Origin: Saxibacter everestensis
GTDB taxonomy: Bacteria > Actinomycetota > Actinomycetes > Actinomycetales > Brevibacteriaceae
Direction of reading: 5' to 3'
DNA length: 64,000 nucleotides
NCBI RefSeq assembly: GCF_025787225.1
Contig: NZ_CP090958.1
Location: forward strand, 2,280,550-2,344,549
The notes under the pieces are model-generated. The model saw nothing but the letters and a program-made list of their open reading frames with translations. It ran no database searches and was not told the DNA's origin. Position 1 is the stretch's first letter, and every line of letters begins with the position of its first letter. Both the position numbers and the translations under genes were made by a program. Positions 7,732 to 15,680 of the stretch are shown here, one piece after another.

Positions 7732-9065
7732 CTCGCCCGGCCCGGGGCCGGACGAGGGTCGTCACCCATCGAGTTGTCGCTGGTCTCGATTTCTCCGGCT
7801 GTCGGCGGCGTCGTCGAAGGCTCGGGATCGACGTCACGCGTCTTCTTGTCCTGCGCCAGCGGGTCTCTACCCGCGAGGTACAGGATCGACGTATTCAGCA
7901 CGGCCACCAGTGGAACCGCGAACAGAGCGCCCGGGATGCCTGCGATGAAGCTGCCTGCCGCGACAGCGAGCACAACGGCCAGCGGATGCACGGACACTGC
8001 CTTGCCCATGATGAATGGCTGCAGGAAGTTGCTCTCCAGCTGCTGCACGAGCAAGACCACGGCAAGCATCAGCAGGGCCGTGACCCAGCCCTTGGCGACC
8101 AGGGCGACAAGAACTGCGACCGCACCCGTGGCCACCGCACCGACAATAGGAATGAAGGATCCGAGGAACACCAGCACGCCGATCGGGAACGCCAGTGGGA
8201 TACCCAGCGCGAACGCGCCGATCGTGATGCCGATGGCGTCTGCGCCGGCGACCATGATCTGCACCCGGACGTACTGCACGAGGGTCTGCCAACCGCGAGT
8301 CGAAGCACCCTGCGCCTTGGACCGGGCGCGGGCCGGAAGGAGACCGATCAGCCAGCCGAAGATCCGCCGTCCATCCAAAAGGAAGAAGAACGTCGTGAAG
8401 AGGGCGAGCAGGAACCCTGCGGCGAAATTACCGGCGGTCGACGTGGCCGCGAGCGCTCCGCCAAGTATTGAACTGGAGTTCTTCTGCACGGCGTCTGTTG
8501 CCTGGGTGACGGCGCGGTCAAGCAACTGTGGAATCTGGGAGCCATCGATGCCGAACGGGCCGGTTTCCAACCAGGCATAGATGGTCTGGTACCCCTGAAC
8601 CGCCTGATCGCGCAGGTCTGCGAATCCGACCACCAGCTGCTGACCGACCAGGGTCAACAGTCCCGCGACTATAACGATCGCACCGAGAAAAGTGACGACT
8701 GTGGCCAGTGCGCGCTTGACTCCCTTGTTCTCCAGCCAGTTAGTCAGCGGGGTGAGCAAGGCCGAGAGCAGCAAAGCGATGAGCAACGGGATCACGATGA
8801 TCGTTATGAAGCTCAAGCCGTAGACAAGAAGGGCTATTGCGGCAACGACGATCAGGAAGCGCCACGACCAGGCCGCCGAGAGCCGGAAAGCGAACGGCAC
8901 GTACGGCGTATAGCCTTCCGTGCCGGTGGCCTCGTCCAGCGTCGTTTCCGCGCCATGGTCCGCGGTCTGGCCGTCCCCTTCGGCGCTTCTGCTCTTCAGG
9001 TTCTGCCAGGAGGTGCGCACCCGGGCGAGCGCTGTGGGACGATCTTGCTCATCTAGTTCGGACAT
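7728..9065 (-). CDS. AI-2E family transporter (YdiK/TqsA-like membrane protein)
   Basis: A 445-residue polytopic protein of the AI-2E exporter family. After a polar N-terminus of about 80 residues there are two closely spaced helices, a third hydrophobic helix, a long extracytoplasmic loop, and four to five helices in the C-terminal half, including the family segment GIPLAFPIGVLVFLGSFIPIVGA and the LVQQLESNFLQPFIMGK loop. The tail is acidic and Pro/Thr-rich. The ATG at 9065 is chosen because TATGCT lies 6 nt upstream, as for a leaderless mRNA; the frame is open for another 48 codons but these look like noncoding sequence. Its stop overlaps the ilvA start. Members of this family move different substrates including AI-2 and Na+/H+, so the coupling with ilvA hints at an amino- or keto-acid substrate, but that is inference. 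Confidence 0.88.
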   Translation of the reverse strand: MSELDEQDRPTALARVRTSWQNLKSRSAEGDGQTADHGAETTLDEATGTEGYTPYVPFAFRLSAAWSWRFLIVVAAIALLVYGLSFITIIVIPLLIALLLSALLTPLTNWLENKGVKRALATVVTFLGAIVIVAGLLTLVGQQLVVGFADLRDQAVQGYQTIYAWLETGPFGIDGSQIPQLLDRAVTQATDAVQKNSSSILGGALAATSTAGNFAAGFLLALFTTFFFLLDGRRIFGWLIGLLPARARSKAQGASTRGWQTLVQYVRVQIMVAGADAIGITIGAFALGIPLAFPIGVLVFLGSFIPIVGAVATGAVAVLVALVAKGWVTALLMLAVVLLVQQLESNFLQPFIMGKAVSVHPLAVVLAVAAGSFIAGIPGALFAVPLVAVLNTSILYLAGRDPLAQDKKTRDVDPEPSTTPPTAGEIETSDNSMGDDPRPAPGRAR

Positions 9066-9071
9066 AGGCCC

Positions 9072-9077
9072 AGCATA
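9072..9077 (-). promoter_or_regulatory. -10 element for leaderless AI-2E transporter transcript
   Basis: TATGCT on the minus strand lies 6 nt before the ATG at 9065. A TTGCCT -35-like hexamer sits 15 bp further upstream at 9093-9098. Confidence 0.45.
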
Positions 9078-9184
9078 TCGGCGCGGATAGCGAGGCAAAT
9101 TGCCACGCCACCCGGGCGACCGCAGCCCTAAGATGTAGAACAGACGTCCACGGCCAGAAACGTACAGCAACATAAGGGGTGCCG

Positions 9185-10216
9185 ATGTCGACCGCCGCCA
9201 AGCGGACAACCAGAGTGCTCGTAACCACGGGGTCCACTTTGTTGGCGCTGCTTGGCGCCATGGCCGGCCTGCTCAGTGTGCAGGCCCGGCGGGCTCGCAC
9301 CAGCATTGGGCTGAACCTTCCGCTGTCGGATCCCCGGGCAGAGGGCCGGTTCGGCGGCAACGATGGAGAGCCGTTGCAACTCGCCATGCTCGGTGATTCC
9401 CTTGCCGTCGGGATCGGCGCCGACTCTCCCGCGCAAACCGCTGCGGCAATTCTGGCCCGGGGCCTCGCGGTCGCGTCGGGTAAGCCGGTGGAACTGAACA
9501 ATGTCGCCCTCCCAGGAGGCGAGTCCGAGTCGCTTTCCGGTCAGGTTCAACAGTTGCTGCACGATGTCCCGAAGTCCGACGCCGCAGCGGAGATAGCAGG
9601 GCAAGCCGATCCCCGCGTTGCTGTGATCATCGTGGGCGCGAACGACGTGACGCGTCTGAATCGGGTGGCCGATGCAGTGAAGTCGTTGACCCTGGCGGTA
9701 CGAACCCTGAGAGCTGCCGGCTGGGAAGTCGTCGTGGCGACCTGTCCGGACCTCGGCACCATTCGACCGCTGCGTCATCCGCTGCGCTTCTTCGCTCGCA
9801 GGTCATCCCGGCTGCTCGCCGCCGCGCAAACCATCGCCGTGATCAGGGCGCAGGGCCGCACGGTCTCGTTAGCCGACACCCTCGGCAAAGCGTTCTCCAC
9901 CCGGCCGAAAGCAATGTTCGCCACCGACATGTTCCATCCGTCCTCACGTGGATACAGCCGGGCGGCCGCCGTTCTGCTTCCGGCGGTCTGTGAGGCCGCT
10001 GGATATTGGGGCCGGGAAGCCAGGGAAACCATCGAGCTCGGCGGAGCGCCCGTGACCCCGAAGCGCCAGGTCGAAAAAAGCCGGTCGCTGACCCGCGCCG
10101 CGTTCCGCGCTGTCTCCCGCCCCGGTGCCGAGGTGACGACCGAGCCCGGCTACGGGTCGCTGACCGGGCAGCGGGCGGTGATAAAGCACCGCGGCAGGAG
10201 CCGGGCCGTAAAGTAA
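9185..10216 (+). CDS. SGNH/GDSL hydrolase family protein with N-terminal membrane anchor
   Basis: A 343-residue SGNH-fold esterase/lipase-like protein. The catalytic blocks are GDSLAVGIG (nucleophilic Ser near residue 70), GANDVTR (block III Asn near 155) and DMFHPSSRGY (Asp and His near residues 250-255). A hydrophobic helix at about residues 10-30 followed by basic residues suggests a signal anchor, so the enzyme may face outward. The C-terminal 70 residues are basic and appear disordered. The ATG at 9185 is chosen because AAGGGG ends five bases before it; a GTG two codons earlier overlaps that site. Maf follows 5 bp downstream. The substrate is unknown; lipids or envelope O-acyl groups are possible. 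Family assignment is firm. Confidence 0.88.
   Translation: MSTAAKRTTRVLVTTGSTLLALLGAMAGLLSVQARRARTSIGLNLPLSDPRAEGRFGGNDGEPLQLAMLGDSLAVGIGADSPAQTAAAILARGLAVASGKPVELNNVALPGGESESLSGQVQQLLHDVPKSDAAAEIAGQADPRVAVIIVGANDVTRLNRVADAVKSLTLAVRTLRAAGWEVVVATCPDLGTIRPLRHPLRFFARRSSRLLAAAQTIAVIRAQGRTVSLADTLGKAFSTRPKAMFATDMFHPSSRGYSRAAAVLLPAVCEAAGYWGREARETIELGGAPVTPKRQVEKSRSLTRAAFRAVSRPGAEVTTEPGYGSLTGQRAVIKHRGRSRAVK
10209..10214 (+). promoter_or_regulatory. -10-like element before maf
   Basis: TAAAGT lies 7 nt before the maf ATG at 10222 and overlaps the end of the upstream SGNH gene. It would allow a leaderless maf transcript in addition to readthrough. Confidence 0.35.
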
Positions 10217-10221
10217 GGTCC

Positions 10222-10866
10222 ATGCCCTCGCTGATCCTCGCCTCCGCATCGCCGTCCCGACTGAGCACACTGCGCAGCGCCGGAATCGACCCCACTGTCA
10301 TCGTCTCCGACATCGACGAGGAGGCCGTGGTCGACAGGTATCAGGTCACTGCTGGCGACCAGGTCTCCCTGCTACTTGCCCGGGTCAAGGCGGAGGCAGT
10401 CGCCGACGCCATCGACAGCTCGGACTACGCGGCCGACACCTATTTGCTCGGCTGTGACTCCGTTCTCGACATCGACGGCGTGAGCTACGGCAAGCCGCTG
10501 ACCCGGGAGCGGGCCAGGGAACAATGGATGGTGATGCGGGGCAGGTCGGCCACACTCTTTTCCGGTCACTGGCTGATCAACATGTCAACGGGCGCAAGCG
10601 TCGGCGCCAGCTCAGCGACGACAATTCATCTCGCCGATATCGCCGATGACGAGGTTGAAGCGTACCTGGAAACGGATGAGCCGCTGCACGTCGCTGGCGC
10701 GTTGACCATCGATGGGTTCGGCGGGGCGTACGTCAGCGGAATCGAAGGTGACCATCACGGCGTGATCGGGCTCAGCCTGCCACTCTTGCGGCAGCTGTTC
10801 GGCCGCCTCGGTGTCCGGTGGCACACCCTGTGGAACGTCCGTCCGGATCAGGGCAGCGGCAGGTAG
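10222..10866 (+). CDS. maf: Maf family nucleotide pyrophosphatase
   Basis: A 214-residue Maf/HAM1-fold enzyme that hydrolyses non-canonical or excess nucleoside triphosphates to monophosphates; members of the family have been linked to house-cleaning and division arrest. It begins with the classic LILASASPSRLSTLRSAG motif (residues 4-21), followed by DIDEEAV and the LLGCDSVLDIDG block containing the catalytic acidic residue. GCDSV in that block resembles the mycobacterial Rv3282 type. The start is the ATG at 10222, 5 bp after the SGNH hydrolase stop. The last 19 bp overlap the end of the converging moeA gene. Substrate preference cannot be told from the sequence. The maf-accA3 region order is also seen in mycobacteria. 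Identification is strong. Confidence 0.92.
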   Translation: MPSLILASASPSRLSTLRSAGIDPTVIVSDIDEEAVVDRYQVTAGDQVSLLLARVKAEAVADAIDSSDYAADTYLLGCDSVLDIDGVSYGKPLTRERAREQWMVMRGRSATLFSGHWLINMSTGASVGASSATTIHLADIADDEVEAYLETDEPLHVAGALTIDGFGGAYVSGIEGDHHGVIGLSLPLLRQLFGRLGVRWHTLWNVRPDQGSGR

Positions 10867-12113
10867 CCCGGCTCACCGGTCGGCGGCACGATGAGCAGCG
10901 CCTCTGCCTCGGCGAGCCCGCGCAGCTGGGCGGACCCCCGCCAGGGCAGGATGTCGAGCCGCGCGATCCCCAGCGCCGATGGCTCAGCCGGGCCCGCAGT
11001 CTGTTCGGTGGGCGTCGACCAACGGGCCGGATACAGCCGGGTGACTGCACCCGGTTTCGGCACGCTTCCATGCCGAGCCACCGCACGGATTGCGGGCAGC
11101 GAAGCCCGCAAGGCACCGGCAATCAGCGGCTGCACAATCGTCACCATCGCCGAAATGGCGGCGAACGGATTGCCTGGTAACAGCGCAACCATCCGGCCAT
11201 CAGGCAAAATCGCCAGACCCTGCGGCCGTCCCGGCCTGATCTGCACGTTGTCAATCACCATCTCGGCACCGAGATCCGCGAGAACGTCGCGCATGTAATC
11301 CCTGGGACCCGCCGAGGCCATTCCGGTGCTGAGGATGATCGCTGCGCTATCCGCGGCCAGCAAGGCATCCTGCGCGGCGTCCCGGGAATCCGGCACCAGG
11401 CACGCTGTGCCGATGCCGGCGCCCATTGCCGGAAGCAGGCTCCGCAATGTCGGCGTCAGGGCGTCCCGGATCTTCGATGCCGACGGAACCCCGGAATCCT
11501 GGAGCTCATCGCCCGTGGCGAGCAGGGCGATCCGGGGCGGTCGCGCCACCTGAAGCTCGTCGAGACCGGCTGCGGCGGCGGCTCCGCGCAGGCTGGAAGT
11601 CAGCAGCTGGCCGGACACGCCGATCCGCTCGGCCAACCGGGTTTCCTCACCGCTTCGGCGGATATTGTCACCGTCGGGCGGCTTCGGCGCCCCCATAGCC
11701 CCGAGGGTGAGGCCAGGGTCGGGCCCGGCCTGCCGCCAGGCTTGCCGGGATTCAACATCCTCCCAGCGGACCACCGCCTCGGTTCCATTCGGAATGACGC
11801 TGCCGGTGCCGACCCGGATGGCCGTCCCGGGCTCGAGGCTGACCGGGTTTGCTTCACCTGGCAATGCCTCGCCTGCGAAGCGCCACGGCGGCGGCCCAGC
11901 AACGGCATAGCCGTCCATTGCCGAGCAGTCCGCGACCGGCACATCGTTGCGGGCATGAATATCCGCGGCAAGAAACTGCGGTATCCCCTGGGCGGGCGGC
12001 ACCGTACCGAAGTCGGAGCGGACCGACACGACGTCAACCGAACAGGTCAGCGACTGCCCGCAGGAATACGCCAGCAACCTCGCCTGCTGGAAATCCGGTG
12101 CCCCATCGGTCAT
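10848..12113 (-). CDS. moeA: MoeA-like molybdopterin molybdenumtransferase, divergent form
   Basis: A 421-residue MoeA-type protein, expected to insert molybdate into adenylated molybdopterin. Domain 1 has the family segment ARNDVPVADCSAMDGYAV near residue 55, and the MoCF-fold domain has LLATGDEL and LLPGNPFAAI. Two motifs are altered: the usual TTGGVSVG loop reads STGMASAG, and the usual KPGKP stretch reads RPGRP, so the second lysine, reported to matter in E. coli MoeA, is arginine here. Its ATG overlaps the stop of the upstream oxidoreductase gene as ATGA, so the pair is translationally coupled, and it may be dedicated to that enzyme. Its 3' end overlaps maf by 19 bp. The family is certain; full activity is not assured given the changes. 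Confidence 0.87.
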   Translation of the reverse strand: MTDGAPDFQQARLLAYSCGQSLTCSVDVVSVRSDFGTVPPAQGIPQFLAADIHARNDVPVADCSAMDGYAVAGPPPWRFAGEALPGEANPVSLEPGTAIRVGTGSVIPNGTEAVVRWEDVESRQAWRQAGPDPGLTLGAMGAPKPPDGDNIRRSGEETRLAERIGVSGQLLTSSLRGAAAAAGLDELQVARPPRIALLATGDELQDSGVPSASKIRDALTPTLRSLLPAMGAGIGTACLVPDSRDAAQDALLAADSAAIILSTGMASAGPRDYMRDVLADLGAEMVIDNVQIRPGRPQGLAILPDGRMVALLPGNPFAAISAMVTIVQPLIAGALRASLPAIRAVARHGSVPKPGAVTRLYPARWSTPTEQTAGPAEPSALGIARLDILPWRGSAQLRGLAEAEALLIVPPTGEPGYLPLP

Positions 12114-14428
12114 CTGTTGCTGGTTTTCTCCAGCCGGATCACGACCGACTTCGACGTAGGCGTTCCGCTGATGTCGGCGACCGAATCCAGCGGCACGAGC
12201 ACGTTGGTCTCGGGGTAGTACGCTGCGGCGCAGCCCCGCGGCGTCGAATAAGCCACGGCCCGGAACTTCTCGGCGCGACGCGCCAGGCCGTCGCTGAACT
12301 CCGACACCAGGTCGACGGTTTCGCCGTCGCCGATTCCCAGTTCGGCCAGATCGTCCGGGTTGACCATCACTACCCGCCGGGCAGCCTTGATTCCGCGGTA
12401 ACGGTCGTCAGTGCCATAGATCGTGGTGTTGAACTGGTCGTGCGAGCGGATTGTCTGCAAGAGCAACCGGCCCGCTGGCAGCTTCGGATAATACAACTCA
12501 TTAACCGTGAAGTTGGCCTTCCCGGTTGCCGTGGGAAAGCGCCGGCCGTCACGCGGCCCATGTGGCAGGACGAATCCGCCGGGACGGGCGATCTTCTCCT
12601 CGAACCGTTCGAAGCCCGGGACTACCCGCTCGATGTGCTTGCGGATCTGTGTGTAGTCGGCCTCGCAGGCCGCCCAGTCGAGTTGCGGCGCGTCGGCGCG
12701 TCCGTCGAATAGCCTCGCGGCCAGCCGGCTGACTATCGACACCTCCGACAACAGCTCTTCACTTGGCGGCTTCAGGCGTCCGCGCGAGGCGTGCACGGCG
12801 CTCATCGAGTCCTCCACAGTCACCCGCTGCTCGCCGGTCGCCTGAGTGTCCTTGTCGGTTCGGCCGAGCGTTGGCAGGATGAGCGCGCGACGACCGGTGA
12901 TCAGGTGCGATTTGTTCAGCTTGGTGGACACCTGCACCGTCATCGTCGTGCTCCGCAGCGCCGCTTCGGTCACCTCGGAGTCCGGGGTGGCCCGGACGAA
13001 GTTTCCGCCCATCGCCATGAAGAACTTCACCGTGCCGTCACGCATTGCCCGGATGGCGTTGACAGTGTCGTAGCCATGCCCACGCGGGGAATGGAATCCG
13101 AACTCGGCGTCCAGTGTGTCGTGGAAGCTGGCCGGCATCCGTTCGAAGATTCCCATCGTGCGGTCGCCCTGCACGTTCGAGTGTCCCCGCACCGGGCACA
13201 GCCCGGCACCGGGCTTGCCGATGTTGCCCTGCAGCAGCAGTACGTTCACGATCTCGCGCAGGGTCGGCACCGAGTTCTTGTGCTGGGTCAGGCCCATCGC
13301 CCAGCACACGATGGTGGACTTCGACGCCTGCAGCCGACGGCCGGTGGCCGCGATCTGCTGGCGGGTCAGCCCGGTGGCAGAGACTATCTCATCCCAGTCG
13401 GCGTTCCTGAGCTCCGCGAGATAGTCATCGAGCCCGTGCGTGTGGGCATCGATGAACTGAGTGTCGAAAACGCCTTCTTCCCCGGCCGCTACCGCATCGT
13501 CGTTGGCTTCGAGCAGGAACTTCCCCAATCCGAGGAAGAGTGCCTGGTCGCCGCCAAGCTTGATTTGCAGGAAGTCGTCGGCAATGGCCGTGCCGTTGCC
13601 AATGATGCCTCGCGGCGTCTGTGGATTCTCGAACCTGATCAGTCCCGCCTCGGGAAGCGGGTTGATTGCGACGATGGTCGCGCCATGCTTCTTTGCGTTC
13701 TCCAGCGCGGTCAGCATCCGCGGATGATTCGTGCCCGGGTTCTGGCCTGCGATCAGGATCAACTCGGCATGTTTCAGATCTTCGAGACTGACTGACCCTT
13801 TGCCGATGCCGATCGTCTCGGTCAGCGCTGAGCCGGACGATTCGTGGCACATGTTCGAGCAGTCCGGCAGGTTGTTCGTGCCGAAGCCGCGCACCAGCAA
13901 CTGGTACAGGAAGGCGGCCTCGTTGGATGTTCGCCCCGATGTGTAAAAGACAGCTTCGTCCGGGCTGGCCAGGCTTTTCAGCTCCTCCGCCACGATGTCG
14001 AACGCTTCATCCCAGCCGACCGGACGGTAGTGCGTTCCACCCGCTTCGAGCAGCATCGGCTCGGTCAGCCTGCCCTGCTGGCCCAGCCAGTAGTCGTCGT
14101 GCGACAGCAATTCGGCGACCGAGTGCCGGGCGAAGAACTCCGGGGTCACCTTCCGTACCGTGGCCTCTTCGGCAACGGCCTTCGCGCCGTTCTCGCAGAA
14201 CTCCGCCACGTGCCGCTTGTCAGCCTCCGGCCACGCGCAACCAGGGCAATCAAAGCCATCCTTCTGGTTGACCCGCAGCAGGGTCTCGGCGCTGCGCTTG
14301 GCACCCATCTGCTTGAGCGAAATCTTCAGAGCATGATAAATCGCTGGTATCCCGACGGCGGTACGTTTCGGAGCCTCAACCGTTAGGTTCGCTTCGTCGA
14401 TATCGTGCTCAGGAGGGCCGGACGTCAT
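12110..14428 (-). CDS. FdhF/YdeP family molybdopterin oxidoreductase
   Basis: A 772-residue molybdopterin oxidoreductase related to formate dehydrogenase H and E. coli YdeP. The N-terminus has a shortened iron-sulfur motif, FDCPGCAWP, plus a third Cys in EFCENGAK. The Mo region reads DCSNMCHESSG, where the Cys of NMCHE aligns with the selenocysteine/cysteine ligand of formate dehydrogenases. The C-terminal MopB-like domain (IRSHDQFNTTIYG, then NPDDLAELGI) binds the second guanine dinucleotide. No FdhB, FdhC or quinone partner is nearby, so the electron acceptor is unknown. The ATG at 14428 has AGGTGAG about four bases upstream; a GTG at 14437 is an alternative. It is coupled to moeA and lies near fdhD, whose product activates this class. 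Formate oxidation is possible but unproven; YdeP relatives have been tied to acid resistance. Confidence 0.9.
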   Translation of the reverse strand: MTSGPPEHDIDEANLTVEAPKRTAVGIPAIYHALKISLKQMGAKRSAETLLRVNQKDGFDCPGCAWPEADKRHVAEFCENGAKAVAEEATVRKVTPEFFARHSVAELLSHDDYWLGQQGRLTEPMLLEAGGTHYRPVGWDEAFDIVAEELKSLASPDEAVFYTSGRTSNEAAFLYQLLVRGFGTNNLPDCSNMCHESSGSALTETIGIGKGSVSLEDLKHAELILIAGQNPGTNHPRMLTALENAKKHGATIVAINPLPEAGLIRFENPQTPRGIIGNGTAIADDFLQIKLGGDQALFLGLGKFLLEANDDAVAAGEEGVFDTQFIDAHTHGLDDYLAELRNADWDEIVSATGLTRQQIAATGRRLQASKSTIVCWAMGLTQHKNSVPTLREIVNVLLLQGNIGKPGAGLCPVRGHSNVQGDRTMGIFERMPASFHDTLDAEFGFHSPRGHGYDTVNAIRAMRDGTVKFFMAMGGNFVRATPDSEVTEAALRSTTMTVQVSTKLNKSHLITGRRALILPTLGRTDKDTQATGEQRVTVEDSMSAVHASRGRLKPPSEELLSEVSIVSRLAARLFDGRADAPQLDWAACEADYTQIRKHIERVVPGFERFEEKIARPGGFVLPHGPRDGRRFPTATGKANFTVNELYYPKLPAGRLLLQTIRSHDQFNTTIYGTDDRYRGIKAARRVVMVNPDDLAELGIGDGETVDLVSEFSDGLARRAEKFRAVAYSTPRGCAAAYYPETNVLVPLDSVADISGTPTSKSVVIRLEKTSNR

Positions 14429-14456
14429 CGTTCTCACCTGTTCGTGGCAGCGAGGA

Positions 14457-14480
14457 ATTCTATTACCTTCTTCGAAGGTA
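14457..14480 (-). promoter_or_regulatory. Promoter of the oxidoreductase-moeA operon with internal palindrome
   Basis: On the minus strand a TAGAAT -10 hexamer (14462-14457) is preceded, after one base, by TACCTTC-GAA-GAAGGTA, a 7+7 inverted repeat (14464-14480) that fills the spacer. A palindrome between -35 and -10 is typical of a repressor site or a MerR-type activator site. No good -35 is seen, which would suit activation. Confidence 0.5.
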
Positions 14481-14661
14481 CCCGCATTTGGAAAAACGTC
14501 CAGTCGGTCGAATCCGGCCGCCGGGGATAGAAATGTGTCGATTAGCTAACTATTGCCATGCCGGCCCGCGCGGCCCGTTGCTGCGCTCCGTGGTGCCTGC
14601 TGAGGTGTACACAGATCCGCACGCCCCGTCTGTAGTCTGCTTCGCCCTGCGAAGAGAGCGA

Positions 14662-15603
14662 GTGATCCTTGTGAAACGCACCTCCCTGGTCTCTGCCGCA
14701 GCGCTGTCCGCCGTTGCCCTCCTGCTGACCGGTTGCATGGCATCCGGTCCCGATCCCGAAGCCGCCGGGTCGTCGACGCCGGATGACACCTCGGCGCCAA
14801 CGACTCAGGCAGCTTCCCCTGAACAGACCCCGTCTGATTCTGCTCCGCCAACGTCGCCGGAACCGGATGACTCGGCAACGCAGAAGCCGAAGGACGCCGA
14901 CGACGATTCCGATGCCAGAAAGGACGATGCCAAAAAAGACGAGCAGCAGAAGAAGAAGCAGGACGCCGAAAAAGACGAAAAGCAGAAGGCGGACGCCAAG
15001 AAGGCGATGCTGCGTCCCGGAGACAAGGGCAAGAAGGTGGCGCAGCTGCAGAAAGACCTGCTCGCCGCCGGGTACTGGGTCAGCGACACCGACGGAACAT
15101 TTGGCGCCACAACCCAGCAAGCTGTTTACGCGCTGCAGAAAACGGCCGGACTCGGCCGCGACGGAGTCGTGGGGCCGAAGGTGAAGAAGGCGCTGGAGAA
15201 GGGCACACGGCCGAAGGCCAAAAGCTCGTCGGGACATGTCGTCGAAGTCGATATCGACCGGCAACTCGTGCTCATCGTCGATGATGGCAAGGTCAGCCAT
15301 ATTCTCAACACGTCCACGGGCTCGGGCCGGACGTACAAGAACTCAGCCGGAGGCACATCGGTCGCCGTCACGCCGCGAGGCAAGTTCACCATTTCCAGGC
15401 AGATCGACGGCCCACGGCAGAGCAAACTGGGCTACCTGTGGCGACCCAAGTACTTCAATGGCGGCATCGCCCTGCATGGCGAGTACAACAACGTTCCGCC
15501 GTATGCCGCCTCCCACGGCTGTGTCCGGCTCACAGACGCGGCAATGAACTGGGTCTGGAAGAAAGATCTGGCCCCGATCGGCACCACCGTCCTGGTGTAC
15601 TAG
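14662..15603 (+). CDS. Lipoprotein L,D-transpeptidase with peptidoglycan-binding domain
   Basis: A 313-residue secreted lipoprotein that probably crosslinks peptidoglycan 3-3 or attaches proteins to it. It has a lipoprotein signal (VSAAALSAVALLLTGC), a long Pro/Ser/Thr then Asp/Lys/Glu-rich linker, a peptidoglycan_binding_1 domain (about residues 110-170, LRPGDKGKKVAQLQKDLLAAG), and a YkuD catalytic domain with the HGEYNN...SHGCVRL motif carrying the active-site Cys near residue 290. The start is taken as GTG 14662, close to a GAAGAGAG ribosome site; GTG 14671 would shorten the signal by three residues. It stands between the oxidoreductase operon and fdhD, with no sign of coupling. The highly charged linker could span the periplasm. 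Enzyme class is sure; substrates are inferred from the family. Confidence 0.9.
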   Translation: MILVKRTSLVSAAALSAVALLLTGCMASGPDPEAAGSSTPDDTSAPTTQAASPEQTPSDSAPPTSPEPDDSATQKPKDADDDSDARKDDAKKDEQQKKKQDAEKDEKQKADAKKAMLRPGDKGKKVAQLQKDLLAAGYWVSDTDGTFGATTQQAVYALQKTAGLGRDGVVGPKVKKALEKGTRPKAKSSSGHVVEVDIDRQLVLIVDDGKVSHILNTSTGSGRTYKNSAGGTSVAVTPRGKFTISRQIDGPRQSKLGYLWRPKYFNGGIALHGEYNNVPPYAASHGCVRLTDAAMNWVWKKDLAPIGTTVLVY

Positions 15604-15680
15604 TGCTCGCGCCGGCTGACGGCAGGTGGGTACGCTGATTGCGTATGCATTCGATAACCGGACGTTAGAAGGAACCTCAG

